The position numbers were made by a program, and so were the translations under genes. The notes beneath the pieces were generated by a model. It saw nothing but the letters and a program-made list of their open reading frames with translations, was not told the origin of the DNA and did not search any database. A DNA stretch of 64,000 bases from Myxococcales bacterium. Its GTDB lineage: Bacteria; Myxococcota_A; Polyangia; Polyangiales; GCA-016699535. The stretch covers positions 3,914,001 through 3,978,000 of the forward strand of contig CP064980.1 in NCBI GenBank assembly GCA_016699535.1, read 5' to 3'. Each line of letters begins with the position of its first letter. The stretch's first letter is position 1. Shown one piece after another: positions 17,411 through 27,599 of the stretch.

Positions 17411-20296
17411 ATGATTTGGTGTTTTTTGGCTATCCTACTGGGATCGGCCTTATTGGTCGCCCTTCCGGGCGGTGCCGAAGCGCAAGTGCGAGATCCCCAC
17501 CTACAATGGAAGACAATTCGCACAAAACATTTCGAAATTAACTACTATGAACCTCTAGGCCTGATTGCTCGCCGGGCCGCCGTGGTCGCCGAGCGTGCGC
17601 ATCAGATCTTAGCGCCCCTCATTGCTCACCGACCTCACGAACGAACGCGTATCGTGCTCACGGATGAAACAGACAGCGCAAATGGATCGGCAACGGCTCT
17701 TCCTTACAACACGATTCGGATTTTTGCGACTGCACCTGAGGACATCTCACCTTTGGGAGACTACGATGATTGGCTGAGTGAGCTCATTATTCACGAGTAC
17801 ACGCATATTCTTCACCTTGATCAAATCGGCGGGATACCAAAAATCATTAACACTGTTTTTGGGAAGATTGTTTCTCCAAACAACGCACAGCCAAGGTGGT
17901 TTATTGAAGGACTCGCCGTCAATGAAGAAAGCCTTCATACCTCGGGCGGGCGGTTGCGCAGCACGATGTTTGACATGTACCTACGCATGAACGCACGTCA
18001 AGCTCCTCTGTGGGATTTGGACCAACTTTCTCATATTGCAGATCGCTGGCCTCACGGCACAAGCTGGTATCTCTATGGTGCATATTTCGTTAATTTTATC
18101 TACGAGCACTTCGGACGCAAAGCACTTCAAGAGATCACTTCGTACTACGGTCGACAAGCCATTCCCTACGGGATCAACAGGGCAGTTAAACGAGCAACTG
18201 GACACAACTTCGAAGAACTCTACGCCTTATTTCTCGATCACTTGCGCAAAGTGCATCAAAACAAGTTGAATGATCTTAAGTCTCAAGGACTGGTTGAAGG
18301 AAGGCGTCTTACTTTCCAAGGGGAAGACACAAATTCCCCCCGGTTTTTAGATAACAACGAGCTCATTTACCACGAGAGCAACAACACCATGCGAGGACAT
18401 CTTCGCCACATTTCGCTCAGCAACGCGACCGAAGGCGATGTTCTTGCACGAGTCATTGGCACAACCTACCTAAGCATTCATCCCGACAAAAATCAGATTG
18501 TATATACCGCTACCGACAACTACCGGGACATTTATCGTTTGTATGACCTCTTTATTTACGATCGCAAGAACGACGAAAGCACTCGCATAAGTCATGGTTT
18601 GCGCGCCCGCGACCCCGATCTATCAAGCGATGGCAATCGTCTTGCGTTTACTATCAACGGCCTCGGAACAACTCACTTGGGCGTTGCCAAGATTAATGAT
18701 TTTACAGGCAGCAAGAAAATCCTCATCCGTAGCAAGCCGTCGGAGTTAATCTACACACCCAAATGGTCGCCCGACGGAAAGCAAATCGCCTACAGCCAAT
18801 GGAGTCGCGGAGGCTATCGCGATATCTGGACCATCGATGTCGCCACAAAACACAGAACACGCATCACCCATGACCGGGCTGTCGATAGCGGTCCATGCTG
18901 GTCGCCCGATGGCAGCCAATTGTATTTTTCATCAGATAGAAGCGGTATTGCGAATATCTATGCTTATCGTGTTGCCGATAGAAGTCTGTGGCAAGTCACC
19001 AATGTTATCGGTGGAGCGTATCAGCCCACCGTATCACCCAACGGAAAAGAGCTTGTTTATGTCGGGTATACAAGCTTTGGTTTTGACCTCTTTCACCTGA
19101 GCATGCACAAGCCTTTTCGGCCAGCTTTACCCTATGTCAACGAACGGCCACCACCGATTGACGATAGCGACATTCTCTTTTCCTTTAGCGAACCTTATTC
19201 GCCTTTTCCTACCTTGCTTCCGCAAGCCTATACCTTGGATTTACAACCCGATGGCTTTGGGCAGCAGCTTGGTATCAATGTTCACGGCGAAGATGTCGCT
19301 CAATGGCACGCCTACGATGCTCGGGTAGGCGTCAGCCTTCAAAACGCTCAAAGCTCCGTTGATTTTCGCTATGCGTATCAACGCAGTCCAACACGTTTTA
19401 ATCTCGGACTGTATCGTTTTGCAAACCCTGGTGGCGGTCTTGAAGTAGCAGGAGAACGTCAGTCCTGGATCGAAAGCCGCAGCGGAGCTGATTTCACACT
19501 AGCCTACGTGTTTCCACGCACCTTCCATAGCGAAAGTATCAGTTTAACTCAGACCTTTGCTTATATTGATAACGCCGAGCCTTTTGAAGGTAAACTCGAT
19601 CCCAATACACCGCACCCTGTTTTCCCTCGTTTAGGACTGCTCGCACGTACCAGCGCAGGCTGGAGTTATTCAAACGTCGAGCGCTACATCTACAATATCA
19701 GCGCATCCCGTGGTCATAGCATTGGATTTAACGTCTCCGTATCTTCGCCCGCCTTAGGAAGCCAATACGAAGCAGTAAGTTTAACCTGGCGTGCCTCGAA
19801 ATTCATTACCATGCCCTGGCTCAAGCAGCATGTACTGGCATTGCGTTACGGCGGTGGCATTAGCACCGGTGATATTGCTGGCCGCAGTGTATTTGGCGTG
19901 GGAGGCTTCCCTTCCCAAGCGGTCCTGAACGCTGTGATCGACGGAACAAGTTTGGGCGGCGTTGTATTGCGCGGCTACAAACCCTTTGCACGTGTTGGCA
20001 CGCAGTTTCATTTATTACAAAACGAATACCGCTTTCTTATCTACCGCACCCAACAAGGCTTATCGACCCTTCCCATCTACGCCAACCGCGTTTACGCCTC
20101 TGTTTACGCTGACCTTGGCAACGCCTTTCTAGGTAGCATTGACTTTAGGAATTTTCTTCTCGGCGTCGGAGGCGAAGTCTTACTTGATTTCACCCTTGGC
20201 TACTATCTGCATTTTACCCTACGAGCAGGTCTTGCCCAAGGCATGCTTGGGCCTATTCAAACCCAACCCTATCTAAACTTGGGCTTTCCCTTCTAG
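17411..20296 (+). CDS. Secreted metallopeptidase / beta-propeller / outer-membrane barrel protein
   Basis: A 961-aa exported protein with three parts. A signal peptide (cleavage near GGAEAQ) precedes a zincin-like peptidase domain with HEYTH at residues 128-132 and a downstream Glu in RWFIEGLAVNEES, as in the 'peptidase MA-like' group. Residues about 300-570 contain TolB/PD40-type propeller blades (KWSPDGKQIAYSQWSRGG, CWSPDGSQLYFSSDRSG). The C-terminal 370 residues look like an Omp85/surface-antigen type barrel, with VVLRGY, QNEYRFLIYR and a terminal Phe. ATG 17411 is chosen because the leader starts there; the frame is open from 17336. It is followed by tamB and tamA, which supports a role in outer-membrane biogenesis or processing. 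Confidence 0.82.
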   Translation: MIWCFLAILLGSALLVALPGGAEAQVRDPHLQWKTIRTKHFEINYYEPLGLIARRAAVVAERAHQILAPLIAHRPHERTRIVLTDETDSANGSATALPYNTIRIFATAPEDISPLGDYDDWLSELIIHEYTHILHLDQIGGIPKIINTVFGKIVSPNNAQPRWFIEGLAVNEESLHTSGGRLRSTMFDMYLRMNARQAPLWDLDQLSHIADRWPHGTSWYLYGAYFVNFIYEHFGRKALQEITSYYGRQAIPYGINRAVKRATGHNFEELYALFLDHLRKVHQNKLNDLKSQGLVEGRRLTFQGEDTNSPRFLDNNELIYHESNNTMRGHLRHISLSNATEGDVLARVIGTTYLSIHPDKNQIVYTATDNYRDIYRLYDLFIYDRKNDESTRISHGLRARDPDLSSDGNRLAFTINGLGTTHLGVAKINDFTGSKKILIRSKPSELIYTPKWSPDGKQIAYSQWSRGGYRDIWTIDVATKHRTRITHDRAVDSGPCWSPDGSQLYFSSDRSGIANIYAYRVADRSLWQVTNVIGGAYQPTVSPNGKELVYVGYTSFGFDLFHLSMHKPFRPALPYVNERPPPIDDSDILFSFSEPYSPFPTLLPQAYTLDLQPDGFGQQLGINVHGEDVAQWHAYDARVGVSLQNAQSSVDFRYAYQRSPTRFNLGLYRFANPGGGLEVAGERQSWIESRSGADFTLAYVFPRTFHSESISLTQTFAYIDNAEPFEGKLDPNTPHPVFPRLGLLARTSAGWSYSNVERYIYNISASRGHSIGFNVSVSSPALGSQYEAVSLTWRASKFITMPWLKQHVLALRYGGGISTGDIAGRSVFGVGGFPSQAVLNAVIDGTSLGGVVLRGYKPFARVGTQFHLLQNEYRFLIYRTQQGLSTLPIYANRVYASVYADLGNAFLGSIDFRNFLLGVGGEVLLDFTLGYYLHFTLRAGLAQGMLGPIQTQPYLNLGFPF

Positions 20297-20410
20297 TTGG
20301 TATTTTTTACAATCCCATAACAGTGGTTCGTGCGAGTAAAGCATGCGCAATCAAGACAGCCTAAACTGTCTACTTCCGCTTGGATACTTCAAGTTACAAG
20401 TGGTTCACAA

Positions 20411-23400
20411 ATGGCTCATATGTTATGCGTGCATATGCAAATCAGAGCCTGGCTTCGGAAAACCGCTATCAGCATGGCAGCGCTGTTTGCGTTTTTTCTT
20501 TGCCTAGTATTGATGGCATTGGTTTTTCTGAAAAGCTCCACCGGGCAAGATCTCGTGTGCTCAAAGCTTCAAGCCTTTGCCAACGAAAGCCTTTCCGGAA
20601 AAGTCTCCATTGCAAAATGCTCTTTTGATGGCCTTGACACCCTTAAAGTCCAAAATCTTTCACTGCAAACCAAAGATGGCTACCGAGCTCTGGAGCTGGA
20701 GGCACTGACGCTGAATGTCGATATAGCCGCCCTTCTGTTCGGCAAAATCCGCCTAGACGAAGTCCTTGTCGAACAACCTAAGCTTGGGCTCAAAAAGAAA
20801 AAAGGTGAATATGAGATTCAACGTGCTTTAGAAGCTCGAAGCTCTACGCCTAAAGAGGACAACGCTCCCGGTCCTGAAATACGTATTACCACTCTTACTC
20901 TCCGGCATGGCTATGTTTTTGATGCCCCTCAAGACTTTGAACTTGTGAATATTAACTTGCAACTTTCTTTGTCGCTCACAGATGGATTGCATGTCGGGAT
21001 TGCAAATCTTGCACTTGGCGTCACAAAGCAAAAAGAGATCTTCCTGGAAGGAATACAACTGGAGGGGAATGTTCATCTCAACGACAATAAAAAATCCACC
21101 ATCCAAATGCGAGTTATCCAGGGATCCAGTCGGTTGCAGCTTGCAGGTAATTTTTTATGGAAAAAAGACCTTCCGACTGCAATCGACGCTACGCTTGAAG
21201 CTTCTGTTATCCCACGCGATCTGCACCACTTCGATAGTGGGAAACTAAGCAACATTTTGAAAAGCAATCTTCGCCTGATAGCCGACATAGACGGCAGTCC
21301 TAAAAACCTGAGCCTTCATGCACGCTTATTAAGTCGCGGCGGGGAGATCAGCACAACCGCGCATTTGATAGAAAAACAGCTTTCCTTTCAATTCGAAACA
21401 GCGAGTCTCGATCTGAAAAAAATTGTTCAAGGAAGTGATGCGACAATCGCACTGACTATGTCTGGCAATTATACTCTACCCGATGCATCTAAAAAGCCAT
21501 CCCGTCTCAATCTAAAAGTAAAAAAAGCACGCTATAAGAAATGGAACTTACCGCGCGCTGAAGCAGAGCTGTTATTGAATGACTCTGCGATTCGAATAAG
21601 AAACTTTCACTTGCCTGAGTTTGAACAAGGCAGTGACTATTTTCATGCCAGTGCTGTCTTTAGGAAAAATGGCCTCTTCGAGGCAAAGCTGCAAACGCGA
21701 ATTGAGAACACACAAAGCGACAGCGCGCTAAGGAAGAAATGGCCCGGACTGGATGCTTCCCTTGAAGCCAACCTAAGCGCAAGCATGTCCGAAAAAAAAC
21801 AACTTGAAGCCTCCGGTGAAATAGCAATCGATCACTTAGTCTTCGAAAAGACCAAGCTCAAGGAGCTACATGCCCAAGGTAAGCTCAAATTCGGGCTCAA
21901 GCGTGGCCGCGTCAAGCAGATCGACATCAAGGCTTCTCTTGGCGAAGCACACATTGCACAAGGAAAACTAAAACGACTTAACTTAGACATTAATACGAAT
22001 AAGCCTGGGAATTATGAAGTTCGCGCAAGTGGGACCTTGGGTAAAGAAGGAAGGAAAGTACCTCTCAATGCTTCTCTGAGCGCTCAGATCAACCAAGACG
22101 AATCAATCACCGCTAACGGAAACATTAATATCGATGGGCTCGTGGATGGACCCCTGGTAATACGACTCGACAACACCCGTTGGCATCCTCAAGGAAAATT
22201 TCAAGCAGACGAGATACAAGTGAGAGCTGCTGGAATCCAAGCAAGTCTTCGAGGTTACTATAGCTTACGAAGTGAGTCTGAGCTTTCTATCGACATTGAC
22301 GAACTTAACCTTCAAACGCTGGCGAGTATCGCGAAGCTTGAAACAGCAATCTCCGGGACGCTGAGATCCTCACTCCGATTTTCAGGAAGGATCCAAAGTC
22401 CTCGAATCGAAGGATCAGTGCGCCTGCATGATGTTTCGATCGCCGCTTCTCCACCTTTCAATATAGAAACCCAACTCCTTCACGATGAGCTCAATTCATT
22501 GATCACAGTCCAAGCTTCTGCGCGACCTACTTTCGAAAAACTAGTCAAACATACAGACTACCAACATGTTCTTCGCAGACCATGGCAGATCCAGATACAA
22601 AGCCCCTGGAGAGACCTACGCAAAACACCTTTGCAAACAACAGAGGATATACGCTCACGAATCCAAGCAAATTTTGAAGGAGGCGAGCAAAGTCCAGCGC
22701 ATGGCATCATCGATGCAGAGTTCAACTGGGATGATGCTAGTGGTACAGAAGAACGGTGCTTAGAGCAGGCCAGGGCAGCCTTGGCGATAAACGTTCAGTT
22801 GAAAGACAATAAAACAGAGATCAATTTACAAAGCAAAATACAGAATCAAACTTTTTTAAGTGCCCAGGCAAAGATCAAAAGCGATGTGGATCGATGGTTG
22901 CAGCATGGCCTGCCCGAACGATTGCCTAAAGCGGACATTACAGCAAAGATCACCGCCTTAAACCTCGGTCAAATCCCCTTCATTTGCCACCATCTCAAAG
23001 GCTCTTTGAATGGCCATCTTGACGGACGCGATGTACTTGGCACACATCCCGAAATTCAAGCTCAACTATCAAGCACAGATCTGCATCTGGAAGACTCAAA
23101 TTTCCTTGATCTGAAACTAAAACTTCACCTCAATGCGAAAAAGCTTTCTTCAGAATTTTCGCTAAGCCAAGAACGAAATAGTATACTCAATGCAGAAATC
23201 AATGGACCTCTTGCCGGAACACTTGGCAAAGCTAATCTACGCTTAGGATCGGGCGCAGTCCAAGCAAAACTGGCATTGCATAAGTTTCCGGTGGCGCTTG
23301 TTTCTGCAGTTGCAACATCCATCGAAGCCGGGAAAGGAACAGTGAGTGGAAACTTGCTGGCTTCAAGGGCACACAATACCGCTGTGGATCTTCGAGGGGA

Positions 23401-24622
23401 GCTATCTTTCGATCGAGTCAGCTTGGTATGGTTGGACCCTTACTTTCGACTCAGCGACGTGGGCGGACGGATTAGTGTTAATCCGAAAGCAATTCGCATA
23501 CACGATTTGCGCACCTCATCACAAAACGGTCGCTTGCTCCTCAACGCGCAACTCGATCACAAGCAATGGCATCCCACCACCTTCAACGCTGAGCTTAGGA
23601 CAGATAAATTTCCTGTACGACGAGAAGGCATCATGCTTGCCACCATCACCAGCAAAATAAAAGCAGAAGGTAATCTAAAATCTTCGCCTGTTGTTGTGAA
23701 TGTTGTTCCAGAAAAACTCGATATTTTTTTGTCCGAGCGCTTGGGACAGAAGGTACAAGATCTTCCTCAGCACAAGCAGGTGGTTTACGAAAATCAAAAA
23801 GGATTTCAATCGTCAACCGCACCGATCATGCAAGTAAAGGAGAGTGAAGAAACATCGATTTACCACGGAAAAAGTGTGGTTATCAACGTCAGGACCTCGA
23901 CTCCTTTTTGGGTACGACGAAACGATCTCGCAGTTCAACTTCTAGCTAATATTAAGCTCAATCAACAAAATGGCACCACACTACTGAAAGGCCCTATTGA
24001 GGTCCGGCGTGGTTTTATCGCCTTGCTTGGCAAAACTTTTGATTTTAATTCGGGAGAAATCGTTTTTGCGGGTGCATCGCCAATCAATCCAAAGCTGGAC
24101 CTCAAAGCGGTGTACCGCATACCTTCAGGCACGAAAATCACCGTCCACATTGGTGGATACCTCGATACACCACAGCTTCGCTTCACAAGTGACGATCCGA
24201 ATGTCACCACAGAATCTCAGGCTATTGCCCAACTGGTGGGCACACAACGCTCAAGTTCTGAGCAGGCTCAATCCGCTGGCGCTCAAGCACAATCTGCTTT
24301 AGGAGGTATGGTCGCTGGGTTAATTGGCACACTTGCTCGAGAAGAGTTTGGGCAAAGCTTTCCGATCATTTCTCTGGATTCAGGAGGAAATGCTGAAAGC
24401 ACACGTTTGAGAATTGGTTACCAAGCTGACAACCTGCTTCCCAAAGCCTGGCAAAACGTGATTCGAGGAATATACGTTGAAGGCTCAGTCTCAGGTGGGG
24501 AGCGCGAACAGAGCGCTCGAGCGGGTTTTTTGCTCGAACTTTTCTTTCCTTATGACCTACTTAGCAGCGCAACTTACACGCAACCTGACAACTGGTCCTT
24601 GGATTTACTATGGGAGCCATGA
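20411..24622 (+). CDS. tamB: Translocation and assembly module protein TamB
   Basis: A very long periplasm-spanning AsmA/TamB-family protein of about 1,400 aa. An N-terminal TM anchor (AALFAFFLCLVLMALVFL) is followed by repetitive beta-structured segments. The conserved C-terminal TamB domain starts around residue 1,080 (LLANIKLNQQNGTTLLKGPIEVRRG, TFDFNSGEIVFAG, IGGYLDTPQLRFTSDDP) and ends close to DNWSLDLLWEP. The start is uncertain: the frame is open from GTG 20330, with ATGs at 20411 and 20435, and none has a good ribosome-binding site. The stop overlaps the next ATG as ATGA (24619-24622), so TamB and TamA translation are coupled. TamB is thought to move phospholipid or help fold outer-membrane proteins. 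Confidence 0.9.
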   Translation: MAHMLCVHMQIRAWLRKTAISMAALFAFFLCLVLMALVFLKSSTGQDLVCSKLQAFANESLSGKVSIAKCSFDGLDTLKVQNLSLQTKDGYRALELEALTLNVDIAALLFGKIRLDEVLVEQPKLGLKKKKGEYEIQRALEARSSTPKEDNAPGPEIRITTLTLRHGYVFDAPQDFELVNINLQLSLSLTDGLHVGIANLALGVTKQKEIFLEGIQLEGNVHLNDNKKSTIQMRVIQGSSRLQLAGNFLWKKDLPTAIDATLEASVIPRDLHHFDSGKLSNILKSNLRLIADIDGSPKNLSLHARLLSRGGEISTTAHLIEKQLSFQFETASLDLKKIVQGSDATIALTMSGNYTLPDASKKPSRLNLKVKKARYKKWNLPRAEAELLLNDSAIRIRNFHLPEFEQGSDYFHASAVFRKNGLFEAKLQTRIENTQSDSALRKKWPGLDASLEANLSASMSEKKQLEASGEIAIDHLVFEKTKLKELHAQGKLKFGLKRGRVKQIDIKASLGEAHIAQGKLKRLNLDINTNKPGNYEVRASGTLGKEGRKVPLNASLSAQINQDESITANGNINIDGLVDGPLVIRLDNTRWHPQGKFQADEIQVRAAGIQASLRGYYSLRSESELSIDIDELNLQTLASIAKLETAISGTLRSSLRFSGRIQSPRIEGSVRLHDVSIAASPPFNIETQLLHDELNSLITVQASARPTFEKLVKHTDYQHVLRRPWQIQIQSPWRDLRKTPLQTTEDIRSRIQANFEGGEQSPAHGIIDAEFNWDDASGTEERCLEQARAALAINVQLKDNKTEINLQSKIQNQTFLSAQAKIKSDVDRWLQHGLPERLPKADITAKITALNLGQIPFICHHLKGSLNGHLDGRDVLGTHPEIQAQLSSTDLHLEDSNFLDLKLKLHLNAKKLSSEFSLSQERNSILNAEINGPLAGTLGKANLRLGSGAVQAKLALHKFPVALVSAVATSIEAGKGTVSGNLLASRAHNTAVDLRGELSFDRVSLVWLDPYFRLSDVGGRISVNPKAIRIHDLRTSSQNGRLLLNAQLDHKQWHPTTFNAELRTDKFPVRREGIMLATITSKIKAEGNLKSSPVVVNVVPEKLDIFLSERLGQKVQDLPQHKQVVYENQKGFQSSTAPIMQVKESEETSIYHGKSVVINVRTSTPFWVRRNDLAVQLLANIKLNQQNGTTLLKGPIEVRRGFIALLGKTFDFNSGEIVFAGASPINPKLDLKAVYRIPSGTKITVHIGGYLDTPQLRFTSDDPNVTTESQAIAQLVGTQRSSSEQAQSAGAQAQSALGGMVAGLIGTLAREEFGQSFPIISLDSGGNAESTRLRIGYQADNLLPKAWQNVIRGIYVEGSVSGGEREQSARAGFLLELFFPYDLLSSATYTQPDNWSLDLLWEP

Positions 24623-26726
24623 TCTTGAGACAAGGTCTTTTTTCTGACTTGCGCCGTATTTTTCGCAAGCAACTGCGCCCATCTACCAGCAGATCGGTAC
24701 GGCACAAAGGAAGTCAAATTTGAAGGCACAAAAAGAATCAACGCGCGAGCGCTTGCCTCTTGCCTAGCAACAAAAGAGCGCGACAGCTTTTCCTTGGTTT
24801 TCGGATTTTCACCTTCGCAAAGTTGCGGGGAGCCTCCTTTTGATGAGCAGACGCCACGTCTTGAGCTCTTCTCATGGCCATGGAGCAAGTGGCCTCTGTA
24901 CGATCGCATCGCCATGCAACGCGACCGCGAGCGAATTGAACGTTGGTATGCGGCACGAGGTTTTCATTCCACTAAAGTGAGAGATATTCGCGTCACACCT
25001 AGTCAAGCCAGTCAGGAAGACATTCTAGAGTCCAACAACGATCATCCGATATGCCAACGCCTTAGCAATAATGAAGGGTGCGAAGTCGAAATCACCTTCG
25101 TGATCGAGGAAGGAATACAAACGATAATTCAAGAGATTGCCGTTCGCGGTCTAGAAAAACTGCCACCTAAAATTCGTTCAGAACTTTTTGAAGCGTTACT
25201 CCTAAAAACAGGCGATGGTTTCGACGAAGCTTTTTACGACGAGAGCAGCGAGGCTATGCGAAATGTTTTAGGACATCATGGTTACGCACGTGCTGAAATC
25301 AAACGTGAAGCGCGAATCAACCGAATTGCAGCCAAAGCGTGGGTCGTGTTCGAAATCGAGCCCGGACCCATATGCGTTTTCGGCAAAGTAAGCATCGGCG
25401 GGGCAAAATACCTGCCACAAGCGCCAATTCGTGCCGCCGCTGGAATAGAGAAAGGTTCGCGCTACGACAATAAAGCACTTCACGATGCTCAACGTGCCAT
25501 TCGTGAGCTAGGACCGTTCTCCGCGGTCACGATAGAACTCCAGATTCCCGAGAAAGGAAAATCCGTTGACGTGCATATTCAAGTCACCCCTGCACGAGAA
25601 CAGAGTGTCGCGTTTGGCTTCGGTGTTCAAGGGGGACAAATAGATACCCCAAGTGAGTCAATCAGCGTTCCGCAGTGGGATGTTCATTTACTTGGACGCT
25701 ATCGTCATCGCAACCTTTTGGGGGGAATGCGTGAATTGACCATCGAGGATCAGCCACGCATGATTTTTCAACAGCGCTTTCCCGGCCCGGAAACACCTCG
25801 CTTTGGTAACACGATTCAAACCGAACTTCGGCAGCCCGGTTTTCTCGAAGCAAGGACCACCGGCATCGCCAACGCCTCACACTCCTATGGCCCAGACCCC
25901 TACGACTTTTTCTTTCGACACCGTATCGACACAGAGCTCGCACTTGAACGCTCTTTTCTTCAGGGGATATTGTTCACACGCTTTGCACTCCGTAACAGTT
26001 TATATTTTGTGCCCTCCGGAGAGGAGCGCTTTGATGGCACTGCTCCACCTTCCGATTCCATGCTGACCTTTCCCCGAGCAAATCATACGACTTGATTTGC
26101 GCGATGATCCTCAACGCCCACATGGCGGAGCATTCCTCCAACTTACCCTAAACGAAGCAGGGTTCTTTCTCCCGTCTGACTGGGACTATGTACGCGCACT
26201 AACGGACGCGAGAGTCTATCTTCCACTACCCTGGCGGATCACGCTTGCCGCGAAATTCGCACTCGGCATGCTTTTCATTGACCGCGCAGCATCAAGACTT
26301 GATCCCCTTAGTCAAGGCTTGGGGCCACGGGACTACCGCCTGCGCGGTGGCGGGGCTAGTAGCAACCGCGGCTACCTTCCGGGACGACTGGGCGATGGCC
26401 TTGAAGGCGGTACCCGTCGATGGGAAGCATCGCTTGAGTTACGAGTCCCACTTCTAAATGACTTCGGAGTTGTTTTGTTCAGTGACAGGGGGGATGTGAG
26501 CCGAAAAGAGCATTTCCGTTTTGATCACCCTCAAACCTCAGCGGGTTTTGGCCTACGTTATTTCACTCTGGTCGGTGCTTTACGCGCGGATTTTGCATGG
26601 CAGCTTCCCGGTCTTCAAGTCCTTGCAAAAACCGATCAGCGCATAAGCGATCTTGATTCAGACGCCAAGCCAAGAACACGCGGTGGCCCCTTCGTGTTTC
26701 ATCTCACCATCGGTCAAGCTTTCTGA
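24619..26726 (+). CDS. tamA: TamA/BamA-like outer-membrane assembly protein (two frameshifts)
   Basis: Omp85-family partner of TamB, 701 aa when reconstructed. The ATG at 24619 overlaps the tamB stop. As sequenced, that frame fails within 40 codons. Removing one T from the T6 run 24638-24643 gives MILRQGLFLTCAVFFASNC, a good export signal, and joins YGTKEVKFEGTKRINARAL. POTRA repeats follow to about residue 320, then the 16-strand barrel (FGFGVQGGQID onward). The frame breaks again at about 26072. Removing one C from CCCC (26072-26075) joins TFPEQIIRLDLRDDP to the C-terminal barrel, with YRLRGGGASSNRGYLPG and the terminal LTIGQAF. The two pieces otherwise appear as separate ORFs at 24794-26095 and 26097-26726. 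Confidence 0.85.
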
Positions 26727-26773
26727 GCAATTTCTAGCTGTTACTACGACACACCGGCACTGCAAGATTGAAA

Positions 26774-27448
26774 CTATACCCTGTCGGAATGAACAACTCT
26801 TGGTTTCGACTCTATCCAATAGGCCCAGGGGACCAAGAGCCACAGGGCAAAAGCAGGCGTGGCAATGGCTTGCGGAGATAAACCGGCCGAAGGTTTTGGA
26901 CCAAAAAGATTCAGCCCATAAACAACCAACAGAAAAGCAATCAAAGCAAAAAGACCCCAGCGGCGCCCCTTTGTGAGTTCTTTGAGCATGACATCGACAT
27001 ACAGCAGGACCGCGGCGATAAACATGCCAAGTTCAATTAGAGTTGCCCGAATCGGTGAATTCCATAAGCCTAAGCCCCACTTTGGTCCTGAAGGCCATAA
27101 CGGCAAGTCGGGACGATGCGTGAGTAAATCAAGCAGCCAATGACTGCTAACAACTGCAGCCATCACCAGTGCAACACGCCATTGCTTCTTTGCAAGGTAC
27201 AGCAGGGAGGCAAAAAGCGCCGACCAGAGTAAAGTAAACATTAAACTATGGGACCAGGGATAATGACTAAACCTTAAGGGACTCAGACCTTTAATGCTTG
27301 GGTCCACTTCAACCTGCTCCATGCCCAACACCACAAACAGAGGCCAAATAAGGTCAAGCAACTGACAGGCAATAAATGCGGTTCCAAGCGATACTCGGGG
27401 AGAGAAACGCTTGGCGCCAAAAGCAACTGCATAATGACCAATAAACAT
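26774..27448 (-). CDS. Integral membrane protein, YdjM/metal-dependent hydrolase-like
   Basis: A 224-aa membrane protein with five or six hydrophobic helices. The start MFIGHYAVAFGAKRF, the internal HYPWSHS and SSHWLLDLLTHRPDLPL segments resemble the LexA-binding inner-membrane-bound 'putative hydrolase' family (COG1988-like), in which His/Asp residues near the membrane surface are conserved. I place the start at ATG 27448, seven codons inside the longest frame, because MFIGHY is the usual N-terminus. It converges on tamA. The biochemical function is not known. Confidence 0.7.
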   Translation of the reverse strand: MFIGHYAVAFGAKRFSPRVSLGTAFIACQLLDLIWPLFVVLGMEQVEVDPSIKGLSPLRFSHYPWSHSLMFTLLWSALFASLLYLAKKQWRVALVMAAVVSSHWLLDLLTHRPDLPLWPSGPKWGLGLWNSPIRATLIELGMFIAAVLLYVDVMLKELTKGRRWGLFALIAFLLVVYGLNLFGPKPSAGLSPQAIATPAFALWLLVPWAYWIESKPRVVHSDRV

Positions 27449-27599
27449 AACGCACACATTGTAAGTCAAAGGCTTTGCTCAAAAAAGCTTTTTGAGCGAA
27501 AAAAGTTCTAGAACGAAAAGCAACAGATCTTGAAACGGACGACTCTGCTAACAACGCTTGTTCGTGCCAAAACAACGGTTCCAGGCTATGCTTACTGCC

